64,000 nucleotides of DNA from Selaginella tamariscina (GCA_003024785.1 PUQB01000035.1:1-64000), one strand, 5' to 3'; counted from the first letter of the stretch, positions 12,180-24,789 are shown. The notes: generated from the letters alone by a model not told the origin. Numbers and translations are program-made.

Positions 12180-13593
12180 GTGTATAAATAATAAACCAAA
12201 TAAAACAGTCAAAATGTGTGACTTAGTCAGGTGGTTGACATGTGAACTGTGACATGTATTGGCAAACTATATTTTTTCAACTGTGTACAGGTTTTTTTAG
12301 CGATTTTATGCGATTTATTACACGATGTTTTATTTGTTTTTTAATAGGGTTTAAATATATGGTTTTTTTTTCAAACCAAACTCACTTACAAAACCAGAAA
12401 ATTAAATGTGACTTTACAAATGATTATTCACACGTCAGCTAGTTTTTTTTTTAATGGTTTTATATACGACTTTTTCATTTAAAATTTTATGCAATCTTTT
12501 ACATGTTTTTTTTGTTATATGATTTATTATACATTTTTTATATGTAAGACATGGTTTTGAATATTCATTTGACTTTTGTAGTGTTTTGAATATGGTTTTG
12601 GTAATTTTTGATATGTTTAATGGTATAATTAAAAAACATTTACTAAAGTGGTTTTTTATATACTCAAAATACAAAAAGCTATAAAACTTATTTTTTAAGC
12701 AAAATTGACTAGTTTTAAGCATTTTTTTTTTCAAATTTCTAATTTAATTTCAAGTAAGCCATGTTTAACTGATGAATTAAGAACGTATAACAAAGCCTGT
12801 TGAGTTTTATAATTACTTTGATATAGAAAACACATGGTGTTTCATAATTCTTTGTGTAATAATAATTCAATTCAAATTTGAAGTGTATGTATAGTCATTA
12901 AAGTTAAAAGTGATTTCATTTGCATGCGAAAATGCACGTGCCACACTTGGTTGTATAAAACAAGTCTTAGTACTTGTATATATATAACAATTTTGTATAA
13001 AACGTATTTATGTATGTGATTATGACACCAATCAAAAATCATTTATAGCCTTTTTAAATTTTTTTTAATTGCTTTTCCTACTTCTTTTGATTGATTTGTT
13101 AATGGTCATTCTCATTTTAAAAGAGAAAGTTTGGAGGATTTAAAGAATCTACACGATTGTTCTTTAGTTCTTATAATTATATATTAAATCAAAAAATTAT
13201 AATAAAGTCATTTAAGACTTTTACTTTAACATCTTTATTTACTTTCATTTTATGTTATCATCATCGTTATTAAACATATTCTTCTTTTAAGTTAAAATCT
13301 TATAACACATCAACACACTTTCATTTACATGAAAATAAGAGAAAAAAGGATTGATTTTTAAAAAGCTACAATAGTTTAAAATTATAATAAATTAAATAAA
13401 TTTATTATTCAAAATGTTTTCTTGTCAATAAAAATTATAAATTTAAAAAAAATTAAAATCACTTCACACGGAAGTGGTATAATTTTGGTTCATTTTATTG
13501 TCTTAGAATTCATTTTTCTGTGAGTTTAAAATATATCATTTCTAGTTATCTTATTTTATTATTTTAGCTATCTATTTATTATTAAATGTTGGG
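11957..13593. other. AT-rich non-coding stretch
   Basis: No gene is seen. It contains a (TA)n tract at about 12137-12175 and long T-rich runs around 12280-12740. The short open frames here are made almost entirely of Lys, Ile, Phe and Asn and look like chance products of composition. Confidence 0.5.
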
Positions 13594-15050
13594 GGAAATG
13601 AAATAGTAAGGTTATTCATCGTTATACAATAAAGATTATATAATCTTTTCGAAAAGAGCCTGTTAAGGGGACACCCAACACATTGCTTTCTTTGTATTAA
13701 TTAATTAATAAACATTAAAAATTAAAAACCAAGTGAAAGTATGTATTTAAATTTTTTATTTATAACAAATCATATGTATAAGTAAAATGTATTAACCCTA
13801 AAGAATTTCTTTATTTAAATATTTAAAAAATATATAAAATAAGGGTGGTGGATGAGGTACGTTTTGCATAATTATATTAAAATCGAATATTGAATTCTGT
13901 ATTTTTTCTTTCTAGTATATCTAAACAAGGTTGGGATACAAATATGTAAGGATTAAACTATAAAAATTAAGTAAACGTCACCTAGTTTTATTAAAAGAAA
14001 GGAGATCATTTGTATATATGCTTATTTTTAATTTACAATATTTATATAATACATAAATCTTAATGAACCCGTTAGGAGTTCACTCGCACATCATGGTTAC
14101 AACATTCTTTCTATATACTATTTACATAATAAATAGTTCCCCTTTTTCTTGTTATTCATCTTGTTATCGTTGTCCATCTTGTTATTACATATAGAATACT
14201 ATGGTTTTCCAGCGGATTTCTGTAAAGTATATGGCAAAACAAATATACAAATGAGAGAGAAAAATAGATATATATGCAAGAAGTCTATTTTCTACCCTAT
14301 TGTGAAACACACGTATATATGTATACCATATGTATGTATATGCATACATGTACAAATCTTTATATCAATTACACTATTTGTTTATCTCTATCTTTAATCG
14401 GCTTTATTATTGTATTTGATGAATTTAAAAATCGTATGATAAAGTTTAAAATTAAATTTGGTAACATTAATATAAAATATAACTTTTACAAGTTAATAAT
14501 AAAGTTAAAAGTATAGAAGTAATTTAGTAGCACTAGTTTAAGGTCTCATCATTTCAGCTAGTTCAAATAAAGAGAAAATACTAATACTGCTTGAAATTTT
14601 TTTATAAATTTTAATATAAATTTAAATAATGTAAAGCTATATCCTGTATACATAATCTGTATAAATGTACATACGGTCCTATAAATACGCACACTGTAAC
14701 AAACATGCATATGATGCGTGCGCACGTGTGTGTGATTATTGGTGTGCAAAACTAATGATGATACTAATACAAACTGATTGTTCGATATACACAGATTCAC
14801 TTACAATATATATAGGTTATATATCTAATGCATATATACTGATGTTAAATTAAAGTAACATGGCTAGATTCCTTGTTTCAACAGTTTTTTATTACCTAGT
14901 TTTGACTTTAACATTGATAAAGTAATATATCCATTAACATTCGTACGGTGAAATAAATGTTTATCTGTACACAACAATATAAAAAATATATTGTATATAT
15001 AATAAAAACTGTTTAATATAACTTTCACTGTAATAATAATAATAAATGAT
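13594..15050 (+). repeat. AT-rich repeat R1, second copy
   Basis: The reverse complement of 13594-14960 matches 4373-5584, and 14967-15045 matches 4296-4373 directly. No LTR, terminal inverted repeat or coding region was recognised, so the repeat's class is unknown. This copy is not interrupted by a gypsy element and shows the undisturbed order of its parts. Confidence 0.75.
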
Positions 15051-15899
15051 TCTATTTGTTTAATATAATAAATCTTATTACAATAAAAACTCATGTCCCT
15101 TAACCATGCTATTATAATCAAGAATTCATATTTCATAATAAAGTAAAAAATCCTTTTAATAAACAAAAAAATCATATTAATAATTTAAAAAGTTATTTTA
15201 CTCATTAAATTCTTTTAAAAATTGATGAAGTATAAGTTTATATACACGTTTTAACCTTAAATTTACTTATCTAAAATTTATCATTAGAATATATTAATTA
15301 AAAATCTTAAAATTTTAAAGTAAATTTAAATCAAAACATGCTCATAGATAATAAATTCCGAACTGTATTAAATAGAAATTATAAATATATGTAATGCATA
15401 AATGTATAAAGTATATAAATTTAGATGTGTGTGTATATATTATTTAAAATTTCTTATATAAAATTTCCACTTTTAATAAAATTACTTATTTACACTTTCA
15501 TGTTCGTTACTTTAAAAAAATAGAGTGTTATTATTCATTATTTTAATTTTATATTTATCTGACTGACGTAGAATTTTATTATTAAATAATTGCAATTAAG
15601 TCCCTAACATTTAGGACCATTCCTATATTATATGTAGTTTATGATATATATGTTTAGTTTAACAACCAATCACAATAATGTGTATGTCCTTAAAAATTGA
15701 ATCTCAATGCGTATAAACGCAAGGCTATGTATATATATACCACAGTTACATACATTCTGTGTAAATGTTTGATACAAGTACTGATACTAATGTATGTAAT
15801 TTATATATTTAGTAGAATCAAAGTCAAACTCTTCTCCCCTGATAAATACAGACTTGTTTCCTGGGCATGTGAATGGGTATACACACCTGCATATATACA
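15051..15899. other. AT-rich non-coding stretch
   Basis: No gene is seen. Positions 15365-15445 match 7487-7560. It ends at a (CA)n tract at 15905-15923, where the inverted duplication of the next block begins. Confidence 0.45.
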
Positions 15900-17061
15900 A
15901 AGAACACACACACACACACACACATAATCAACTTCAATTTTAAAACCAGTAATGAGTAAGTCTCACTACCGTAAAAAATTTAAATTTAACTTTAAACTTA
16001 AAATTAAGAATAGTATTATTAATGTCGTGGTGAATTTATTATTGTATAATTTCTTAATGTAAAAAAAAAATTGCTGCCTCTTTTAGCTTAGCTGCTATTG
16101 TTTTAATCACTATATAATATTGAATTTATTAACAATCAAGTTGTAAAATATAAAAATTATTTAAGAGTAAAAATATATATTTTTCAATTTTACAAAAAGA
16201 AAGATTATATTAAATTCATATTAAACTTCAAACAGAAACTAATTTTGTGTAGGTGTGTATATGTGTAATATATAATTACAAAATTATAAAACTATAAATT
16301 GTATAGTTCAATTAGATTGTATAAAGTGAAAGCTCTATTATGCACACACCAAATAGTCAACAACATAAATTATTATCTTACTTGGAAAAATAGAAATAAG
16401 AAGTTTATAATATATATTTACTAAAAACGTAAATATGCACATACATATATTTCTAAGTATTTACTCTATGTATATTATACACCAATAAACATAAACTTGT
16501 GAAGTAGTCTGTGTAGCTATCCCTAATTACTTAATATGTTCATTCATTTTATATGTATCAGATTTTAAGTTGTTATATTCGTACTTATGTTGAACTTTTG
16601 TATCTATATTTCCTATCAATACACGTACACACATATACATATGTACACAGATATGACCATGCGTGTAATTAACTATGCTTAGTGATTTTTTCCATGGGCT
16701 ATTTAAATGGTTCATAGTACACAAATGGACGAATTTGTACAACACCAGTATGTTTAAATTCCGATTACACACGTTTAAATGCGGAAATTCAAAATGATTA
16801 AACTATATTAATAACTATTAGTAAAAGAAAATTTCTAATGTAACCACACATATATCATGTTTGGGCAAACCATTTTAAACACTTATATAACATATTAGTA
16901 AATTTAAGAATAACTAATTTGTAAAATAATACTTTACTCTGCTCGTATTTTTTTTTTTTTTTTTTTCCATCCCATTTAGTAATAAGTTAAAATAATACAT
17001 AACTAAAGTTACTAAATTACGCTTATTTGACATATATATATACATACACATAAATATGTAC

Positions 17062-17121
<60 letters not shown>

Positions 17122-17276
17122 TTAAAATGTAAATCAATATGGAACAAATAATATTCGTAAATTATATACCACAGACTGCAAAATCATGTGTGTATTTAAT
17201 ATACTCCTATATTTACATAACACTTTAATAATAAGCAGATCGATTGAAATCAATAATTCTTTAACACATTGAATAC

Positions 17277-17640
17277 GATGAAGAGTTTAATCAAATTAAG
17301 TTAATTAAATTATGATAAATCCAATTGATATATGTATATAGTATTCGTACTGTGCTGAAGTAAATAAGTATATAATATGAGCGCCACGTGTCACATCACT
17401 AAAATTAATAAGTTAAATTTAAGGGATGTTTGTCACATCACTAAAATTAACGATGAAGAGTTTAATCAAATTAAGTTAATTAAATTATGATAAATCCAAT
17501 TGATATATGTATAATATTCGTACTGTGATGAAGTAAATAAGTATATAATATGAGTGCCACGTGTCACATCACTAAAATTAATAAGTTAAATTTAAGGGAT
17601 GTTTGTCACATCACTAAAATTAATAAGCTAAATTTAAGGG
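17277..17640. repeat. Tandem duplication, period 175 bp
   Basis: The unit beginning GATGAAGAGTTTAATC at 17277 starts again at 17452 with very few changes. A shorter inner unit (CACATCACTAAAATTAATAA) is itself repeated within each. Each unit contains GCCACGTGTCAC, a G-box-like CACGTG core. It lies directly beside the tRNA on the tRNA's 3' side. Confidence 0.85.
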
Positions 17641-17663
17641 ATGTTTTAATTAAAAATTTAATT

Positions 17664-17715
17664 TGGCCCACACAGGTTTCGAACCTGTGACCTTCGCGTT
17701 ATTAAGACGAAGGTC
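17664..17715 (-). repeat. tRNA-Ile 3'-half relic
   Basis: The anticodon-arm to acceptor portion of the adjacent tRNA-Ile is repeated once more here, in the same orientation, with an intact T arm (TTCGAAA loop). The 5' half is absent, so it cannot fold as a tRNA. It looks like a tandem partial duplication. Confidence 0.8.
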
Positions 17716-17789
17716 TGGCCCACACAGGTCTCGAACCTGTGACCTTCGCGTTATTAACGCGAAGCTCTAACCAACTGAACTATAAGGCC
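17716..17789 (-). tRNA. tRNA-Ile (anticodon AAT)
   Basis: The 74-nt minus-strand sequence folds as a cloverleaf. The D arm is GTTC/GAGC, the anticodon stem TCGCG/CGCGA with loop TTAATAA (anticodon AAT, read as AAU), and the T arm ACAGG/CCTGT with loop TTCGAGA. The discriminator base is A. The acceptor stem GGCCTTA against GTGGGCC has two non-pairs at its inner end. The canonical plant version GGCCCAT would pair fully, so this copy may be drifting toward a pseudo-tRNA. A terminator-like T-run is not obvious downstream. Confidence 0.75.
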
Positions 17790-18308
17790 AATTATTTATT
17801 TAATTATAAACAAGTCAATATCACAGTTATATGTAATATTTACTAATATAAATAAGCTTAAATGAAAGCCTTACATATTACGGGTAATCAAATCAGTACA
17901 GATTAACATTTATGTAAAGACGGAAAGAAAAACATCACTGCAATCAAATAATTTATACTATATTATATTCTAAGAATTAGAGAATTTTAACTTATTAATT
18001 TATTGTTTTATCTGCAACATCCACAATTTAATAATAAACATATTGATTTAATAAAATAAAATAAAATAAACGATATATTTCATAATCGTGAAATATTTCA
18101 TAATCATGAAAGATTCTGGATTAAGCTTTCAGATCTATACATGAATATCTTTTGAGAGTGTGTGTGTGTGTGTGGGTGTGGGTGTGGGTGTGCATAGAAA
18201 AACTATTTTTCATTTTATACCAGGTGGAAAAGAATTATACCACGTGTAGCGTCGTGATATGTTCCCTTAACCACACAGTAGCGGAGCGTAAAACACGAAG
18301 TTCACCAC

Positions 18309-20403
18309 TTAACACGGTGTCATTAACACAAGTGTATCCTGCAAGACCTGGATATATATGTTTATAGTAATCTCTAGTGCATACAAGGTCTGTATACCAT
18401 CCGCTTCCCTAGTGACAAATCTAACTGCTTATACGGACTTGTATACACGTTATGCTGTGTAGATTAAAATTTATAGAGTACTTAACATGTGATACAGTCT
18501 ATAGAATATAGTGTATAATCTTTAGTAAGTCATATACTTTCAATAAAATATATTTCATATACAGTTATATATAGTTTATGCATGCTTGGTGTGGTAGTGT
18601 TTCCAACAATATATGCTTTTAGATAGATAGATAGAGAGAGAGAAAGAGAGAGAGAGTGCTTACTTGCACTGCAGCTACGTATCGTTCAACTTGCTGTTCA
18701 ATCTGTTTTAAAAGTAATGTCATTGCCTGAGACTCCTTTAACTTATCATCGGATGGTCTGCGTGCTAAACGACCATCAGTAGCAGCTGCAATTTCACTCA
18801 TTTCCTCTAGTTCTGAATACAGTCATTACCAAATGTAACTGTTTATAGTATTAATGTTCATTATAAACTAAGACCATGTTCATTATAGTTCACACAAACA
18901 GCATATCCATGTACCTACACGTTACACACACATAAAATGTGCATGTGTACGTACGAATATACATACATACATGCGTATACACATATATACATTCATAAAT
19001 ACCTTGCAAAGAGTTTGCACAAATCACACGAGCAAAAGCACGAGCTGCCTGGGGGATCCCCTTGCCTCTGCCTGCTGCGGACTTCACCTCTCTGCATAAA
19101 GACATACTTGTGCCTATGTATATGTACACACACTAAATGTATAGTGTGCGTATTTATCTATATATAAACTTACTGCAGAATAAATGAATTTCCAGCAGTA
19201 TCCGAGCCATCTTCATGTATTAACGTGTCTATGTTGTGACTACGTAGCAATTGTAGCTTGTTCTCACGTAGCGGGTCTCGTCTTGATATCCCCATCCACA
19301 TTTCAGCCTATCATTTCAAAATAAAATAAGGTAATATACTGTCATACTATAGTGTATATGAATTATATACTAGTGAATTATATATTATAAGTTAATACAC
19401 TAGATAGTGTAAGTCAATATTATATTACCTGGTCGTAGGGATTAAACGGAACGGAGAAACCAAAGTCTAGTGCTAGAGTTGCATTTGAGAGTTGACCATA
19501 GCTGATCATCACCTGGAAGATATATTATGTCAATGACATGTTTCTTATAATCCGAACTAATATAATTAAGCTATTATATATAAGATACATACTTGTTCTC
19601 CAGTAGTATAATCCCGGTCCGCAATCACCTATTTAAACATTTGTTTAGACGTCTCATGTATCCATCGACAGATACATAGATATGTAAATATATACACGCG
19701 CATATACACACGTTACGTTATACATCTATCATCTATTTTTATGTATATAATCGTGCAGATGGTGTACCTCACCACAGTTTTTATCCTCATCATACGAGAG
19801 TAAAGAGCGACATTGACAATCGTGATTGAAAAAGTCAACAAAGGGCACCTGCAATATATTCATGTTATATAACACTCTCATATATATATATATATAAATC
19901 GTAAGTACATTACCAAAGCTAGTGTATTCAGTGATTCAATTCCCCAAGCACGAGAACATACTGTAAACCACAAGTTGAGATGAAATATTTATATATGCAG
20001 ACAAATGAATTAGTAATTTAAAAAGAGATTACCAGTTGCATAAGCATGCTTAAAATCTTCAAAACACACGTTACCTCCAAATACGTGTGGACAAAGTTTA
20101 AGAGCCTGCGAAAGACATGGTTTCCGTACTCAGTGTGCAGCATGTTTATAAATGCATAGATAACAGACACGAGTGCGAAGCTGCATCCACTTAACTAGAA
20201 CTTTTATGAATAATAGTACCAGTATATATGCATATTGCCCCCCCCCCCCCCTCTCTGTCTCTCACCCACACCCACACACACATTTTGGACTGCTGAATAC
20301 TCCATGTGTATAACTGCTCTTCTCTGCCTCGTTTCTCGATGTACAGGACTGTGCTTAAGGCATGCTAGCTCTTCTTTCCTCCAGAATATCTGTATAAGGT
20401 GTT

Positions 20404-20434
<31 letters not shown>

Positions 20435-20458
20435 ATATATATTATATATATATATCAA

Positions 20459-20520
<62 letters not shown>

Positions 20521-21461
20521 TTGATATTATTTTGTCGCTAACTTATAATTATAGCTACTATTTGTAGTTTGTTATTATTGTACATATTGTGGCTATATAT
20601 GACTGTATAATAACGGAATGTATATGTTTGTATACATATTATGTGTCTGATTGCACGGAAATGGTTATAAAAGAAGATTACAGTACTGTGTATGCCACCG
20701 TGAGAGGGTAGGCAGTGAATGTAAGGAGCCCACGGTGATGCCTGTAGCACGGTAAGTACGCAAAGTTAATATATAATGTGACTTGATAAAAGTACAGAAC
20801 ATATGTTAATGTAAAAGTTATTAATAATAATATCATAACTTCATAATATAATAACAATTACCTGTCCGGCGTGTTTATGAGCAAGTATGAAAAGAGCAAG
20901 TCGTGCCCAGTCACTGACGTCCTTGGACAACAAACGTATTACTTCGTCCGGGAGTTTATCGGGAGTGATCATCTATCTTTGTAGAAAATAAACAAGTATA
21001 TTATATTAATAATTATCATAACAGAAATTAATAATATATATGTCGTTCCTTTATATAAATGTTATGTGTGTATACGTATGTAGCATCATTTATATACGTA
21101 TATGTATATGTTTATTTATATATCCTCACACACACACACACATGTTTATAAGAACCTCTAGTAAGTGCAAAGTTAATTAACCTTACCAAATCACGTGAAA
21201 CCTGGAGCATGCATTCTCCAATATGTATGGGGCGAGAGGCAAACAGAGCTCTGACAAATCGTACACATAACATCCATAAATACGTATATATGTCAAGTAT
21301 CCATAGACATACATTATACACATACAACAAATGTATATATACGAAAGAGCATACCTGCCATGTGGTGACATCCCAATAGTGATTGCGGTGCTCACATCGT
21401 GCTCACCCCGCTTTTGCAACCATGAAGAAAATTCACACTGCACTTTCGTCTTGCAAATCAC
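18309..21461 (-). CDS. SET-domain protein-lysine methyltransferase, Rubisco-LSMT type
   Basis: Fourteen visible exons, all with GT-AG borders and matching phase: 21461-21355, 21250-21187, 20972-20862, 20741-20682, 20389-20282, 20105-20033, 19960-19914, 19848-19768, 19628-19593, 19512-19429, 19307-19174, 19091-19003, 18812-18664 and 18338-18309. The translation runs through the N-SET glycine motif (GMSPHGRALFAS), an insert (DWARLALFILAHKHAG, SPWAPYIHCLPS), the cofactor and catalytic motifs (VPFVDFFNHDC and VMISYG) and then the helical LSMT substrate-binding domain. Proteins of this family methylate lysines on chloroplast or other targets; the substrate here is unknown. At least one 5' exon with the start codon is missing and probably lies in 22250-22510. 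The last exon is cut short (ends DTLVLMTPC) relative to the duplicate at 62 kb, whose tail runs on to GELRVLRSATVWLREH. It appears otherwise intact. Confidence 0.9.
20403..20526. repeat. (TA)n/(CT)n palindromic microsatellite in SET intron 4
   Basis: After a (TA)n tract there is TATCAACTCTCTCT..., (CT)n, then (TA)n, then (AG)n and ...GAGTTGATA. Positions about 20451-20526 form a perfect inverted repeat with unique arm ends (ATCAACT/AGTTGAT), so it could fold into a long hairpin. Confidence 0.9.
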
Positions 21462-22249
21462 CTGTGTTCAAGTGCACACCATTTTGAATAAGTTTATACA
21501 CACACACACACACACAGATATGTTTTAAAGATCTATAGGATTGGGGTACACACCTTGCTGTGTGCATCTATGTATATGTAGAAAGTCACGTACTTAATAA
21601 TTTACAAACATGTGTATATATATATATATACACATACAACTTTCATAAACATGTGTAGCACTGATAGAGTTAGATACATACTCTGCTACTTAATATAGAC
21701 ATTACTTTCATATGCGCAAACAAATTAGTGTATCTTAGCACATTTTACTCTTTGCAGTTGCACATAACATATCCATGTCTATGCGTTCTCTCTAGGGAGT
21801 AGTATTTAGTCTAACAGATTCTTAAATAAAAACTAATTAATACAGAATAAGCTTGTTGAGCTTCTGACTCTTTAAATGAAATTGTCTTGAGAATTAACAC
21901 CTACATCGCTGATTTAATAACACAAGGGGACCATAGTAATTTGTACACACACACACATATATATATATATAAATATGGAAACAGTGTAATATTTTATTAA
22001 AGTATATCTTAGCCATCCATATTCCAGAATGTGAAATGTCTGGAAGGAATATGGAATGCTATGCATCAGAAACAGATGAGAAGCACCACATAAATCCGTG
22101 TATGTATACGCCTCTATATATAGATGAATGCATAGAATACATGAAGTTATATAAATATTGAATAAATATACGAGTATGCATACATACATAGATATATCAT
22201 AACTACTGCTTAGTAAATGACACATTAGTTTTTTACTTTTCGCATTCGT

Positions 22250-22510
22250 CTATAGCAAGTGTATCACACACGCGCACGCACACCCACACATACACACCTG
22301 AGAGCGCGTTGTGCATCGTCGACAGCAGACAGAGTCCGGCTTAGGGAGACAGATGACAATGCGCTTGCCAGCAATCGCCCACATTGAGATCTTCGTCCTC
22401 ATTCTTCTCACCTTTGTTTCTTCTTGGCAGGGCCATCGCCATGGCTGGCACAAGCCTTGCTGCCGATCGACATACCTCCCAGGATCCCTAGAAAGCCTTC
22501 AATTTGTATG
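22250..22510 (-). other. Possible 5' exon of the SET gene
   Basis: This is a GC-richer island in AT-rich DNA with coding-like composition on both strands, flanked by (CA)n and (GT)n tracts as other exons here are. On the minus strand it ends TCTCAG followed by GTGTGTATG, a usable donor. One frame (ending VCCRRCTTRSQ) joins the next SET exon in phase. Another frame is Ser/Leu/Arg-rich (LLASALSSVSLSRTLS), like a transit peptide, but is out of phase. I cannot decide the start. Confidence 0.4.
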
Positions 22511-23159
22511 TGTGTGCGCGCGCGCGTGGGTGTGCGTGTGCATGTGTGTGTGAGAGAGAGAGAAAACACTTGGATTTGATCCACATTCTTGCTACTGAAT
22601 CCATATTCTTTCAGAACCCTAAAACTCTTAAACCCTAACCTTATGCATTTAAATTTAATATAAAAATTATTACAAATAATGTCTTTAAATGAATATTGAG
22701 CAATGTTGTCACTGTCCATAAATTAGTTTTTTAGCAATCGTACACAAACAAAGTTAAATTAAAAGCTATTTCTACTATATTATATATTCAAATGCTTTCA
22801 TAATTAATTTAATGTAATTTAATTAAGGATCAATTTTCAATGCATTTTTAAGAATGCATATCATCTTTAAACACAATTACATATACGAAGGTTACTTAAT
22901 CACATGTTTTCCATAGTTTTTATACAATACATTGTATGTTGTAGTTATAAAGCACAAATACATCCATTATGCATATCATATATTTTATTATGGATGCCTA
23001 GCCGTGATTAAATATATAAGTATATACTATTATATTTAGAATATTCTTAAAATATATATACTGGCATTTAGGAAAATTATCACTATAAAAATTAGCAAAA
23101 CTGGATGCCCTAAACTGTGAATAAGTCATATCACTATAAATATAAAAAATGATGGATGA

Positions 23160-23192
23160 ATGTGAAGGTCATAAGTTCAAAACCTGTGCATG
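23160..23192 (+). repeat. tRNA-Ile-like 3'-half relic
   Basis: The string GAAGGTCATAAGTTCAAAAC, followed by CTGTG, matches the variable-loop and T-arm region of the tRNA-Ile at 17.7 kb with four or so changes. No 5' half is present. It could be a dead tRNA piece or the tRNA-derived part of a SINE. Confidence 0.5.
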
Positions 23193-24239
23193 TCAATTGA
23201 AATTTTAAAATTTCAAAAAACCCATATACTTATACACATATTTGCTATTAAAACCATAAATTTAAATGTGATTTGACATATGGGGTTTAAATCTTATTTA
23301 ACAGCTTCCCAAGGGGTAAAATATCCACTGGTATATGAACGCTTTCACAATCCCGCCTTCTTTTATTTTATAATAATTATTTAATAAATATAAAAAACTC
23401 AAATTTTTTTATATTATATTTCAAATATTATATAAAATGAAATGCATTAACTCTGAAAGTTTTCTAATTTATATCTTTTAAATACATATAAAATTATTAA
23501 AATAATTAGTTTAATTAATTATAATTAAAGGAGAACGGTGGATTGTGAAAAACTGGTCTTGTTTTTATTAAAACAAAACATAATCTATCATGTCTCGCTC
23601 GGAACGGATACAGTTTGCCACCCTACTTAATGGGTGATAAGAACTTTTAAAACAGTACAGATATGTGTAGAGATATATACGGGCCTTCTATTTGGACATC
23701 TACACCCTCCTTATTTTATATATATTTTAAATAATTAAATAAAAAAGAACCTTGAAAGTTTATTTATACATAAATACATGTTTTCACTTGATTTTCAGCA
23801 TTTTGTTAATTAATTAAATAAAATTAATTAAAATAATAGAAAGGGTGTCTAAATAAGTGATATACTTACTATTTATATTTGCTGTGAAAGAATGAAATAT
23901 TGATAACTGGTTTAGTTCTCACTCTACTTATAAAACAGCCAAAAGCCTGAATATAATATATATATATATATATATATATAACAACCTGGAAGTTTTAATA
24001 CCCCCTAAAAATTTTAAACATATATTTTAAAATATATAATAAACATTATAATTAATTTTTATTTAACTCCAAATTATTATTAAGTTAAACATATATAATA
24101 TAGTTATTTAAAAATTATGACATTTATTAAAATTTGTTTGTTATAACATTCATGATAATTTATTAAAGTTCACTTAATAAACTTCACCTAACTATTGTGT
24201 CATCTCTCTTCCTCACAACGCCAACAACAGCAGGATGAT

Positions 24240-24450
24240 TTAAGATTTCTGACTATAACAATAATGCCTAAATAATAATTAACACTTTAAATAAATAACT
24301 AGAGGTATATGCATACTTATACATATGTGTATATATGTGTGCAACTACTCTTTTTTCAATCTCTTCAGCTACCATCTTCTTTTTAAGCTGATGTAATAAG
24401 TGTATTTAGATATTCAGTGCATTCACACACACGTATACATACATATCTGT
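24240..24450 (+). repeat. Direct repeat flanking UGT genes (copy 1)
   Basis: Matches 34935-35170 in direct orientation, including CTAAATAATAATTAACACTT and TTAAGCTGATGTAATAAGTG. It lies next to the 3' end of the UGT at 24.8 kb, while the partner lies beyond the 3' end of the UGT at 33.1 kb. This supports an origin of that pair by duplication. Confidence 0.75.
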
Positions 24451-24789
24451 GTGTATATATACTTCATAATACCACGATATGTTTAGATCTTTCTATGTGC
24501 TAATAAGCGTTTCAACGTGTAAACATGATCTAATTACACATTATATACATACGCAGATACACACGTTAAAACTGCTATATATCATACAGTTAAACACTGT
24601 GGCCTTATGATAACACATTTAAAGTTTTAGTATTTTTCAATTAATTAAATTTTAATTAATTATCACTAATACGTTGGCTGTGAAAGCGTTCAGATAATAT
24701 TTTATAGTGTAGTGATTGAAGAAATCTGTACATAAGCTCACCTAAACACACGTCAGCAAGAAATTTTATTAATGACATTTTTCGTAAAG

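Larger units (their letters stand above)
15900..18985. repeat. Inverted segmental duplication, copy 1
   Basis: Several blocks match 62030-63730 in reverse order on the opposite strand. 15940-16100 corresponds to 63515-63700, 16640-16760 to 63230-63340, the tRNA area 17716-17789 to 63148-63185, 18000-18500 to 62480-63000, and 18660-18985 to 62040-62240. Copy 1 is longer because it holds the tandem repeats and AT-rich stretches that copy 2 lacks, or because copy 2 lost them. Genes inside are tRNA-Ile and the last two exons of the SET gene. Confidence 0.8.
22560..24789. other. AT-rich non-coding stretch with small repeats
   Basis: No gene is seen. It holds two copies of a dispersed AT-rich block of ~190 bp (23345-23540 and 23690-23870, also at 5325-5525, 13660-13865 and 26330-26500), a (TA)n tract at 23958-23980, a tRNA-like relic at 23160, and a block at 24240-24450 repeated near 35 kb. 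Confidence 0.5.

Noticed and set aside
12435-12734. 99-codon minus-strand frame rich in Lys, Phe and Ile
   Set aside because: Composition follows AT-rich DNA; no motif, no support from splice sites or repeats of a family.
20235-20435. Proline-rich 66-codon plus-strand frame
   Set aside because: Antisense to SET exon 5 and an adjoining C-run and TA tract.
22311-22553. 80-codon plus-strand frame with a hydrophobic segment
   Set aside because: Shadow of the minus-strand island that probably holds the SET 5' exon; it runs into a GT-rich tract at its end.
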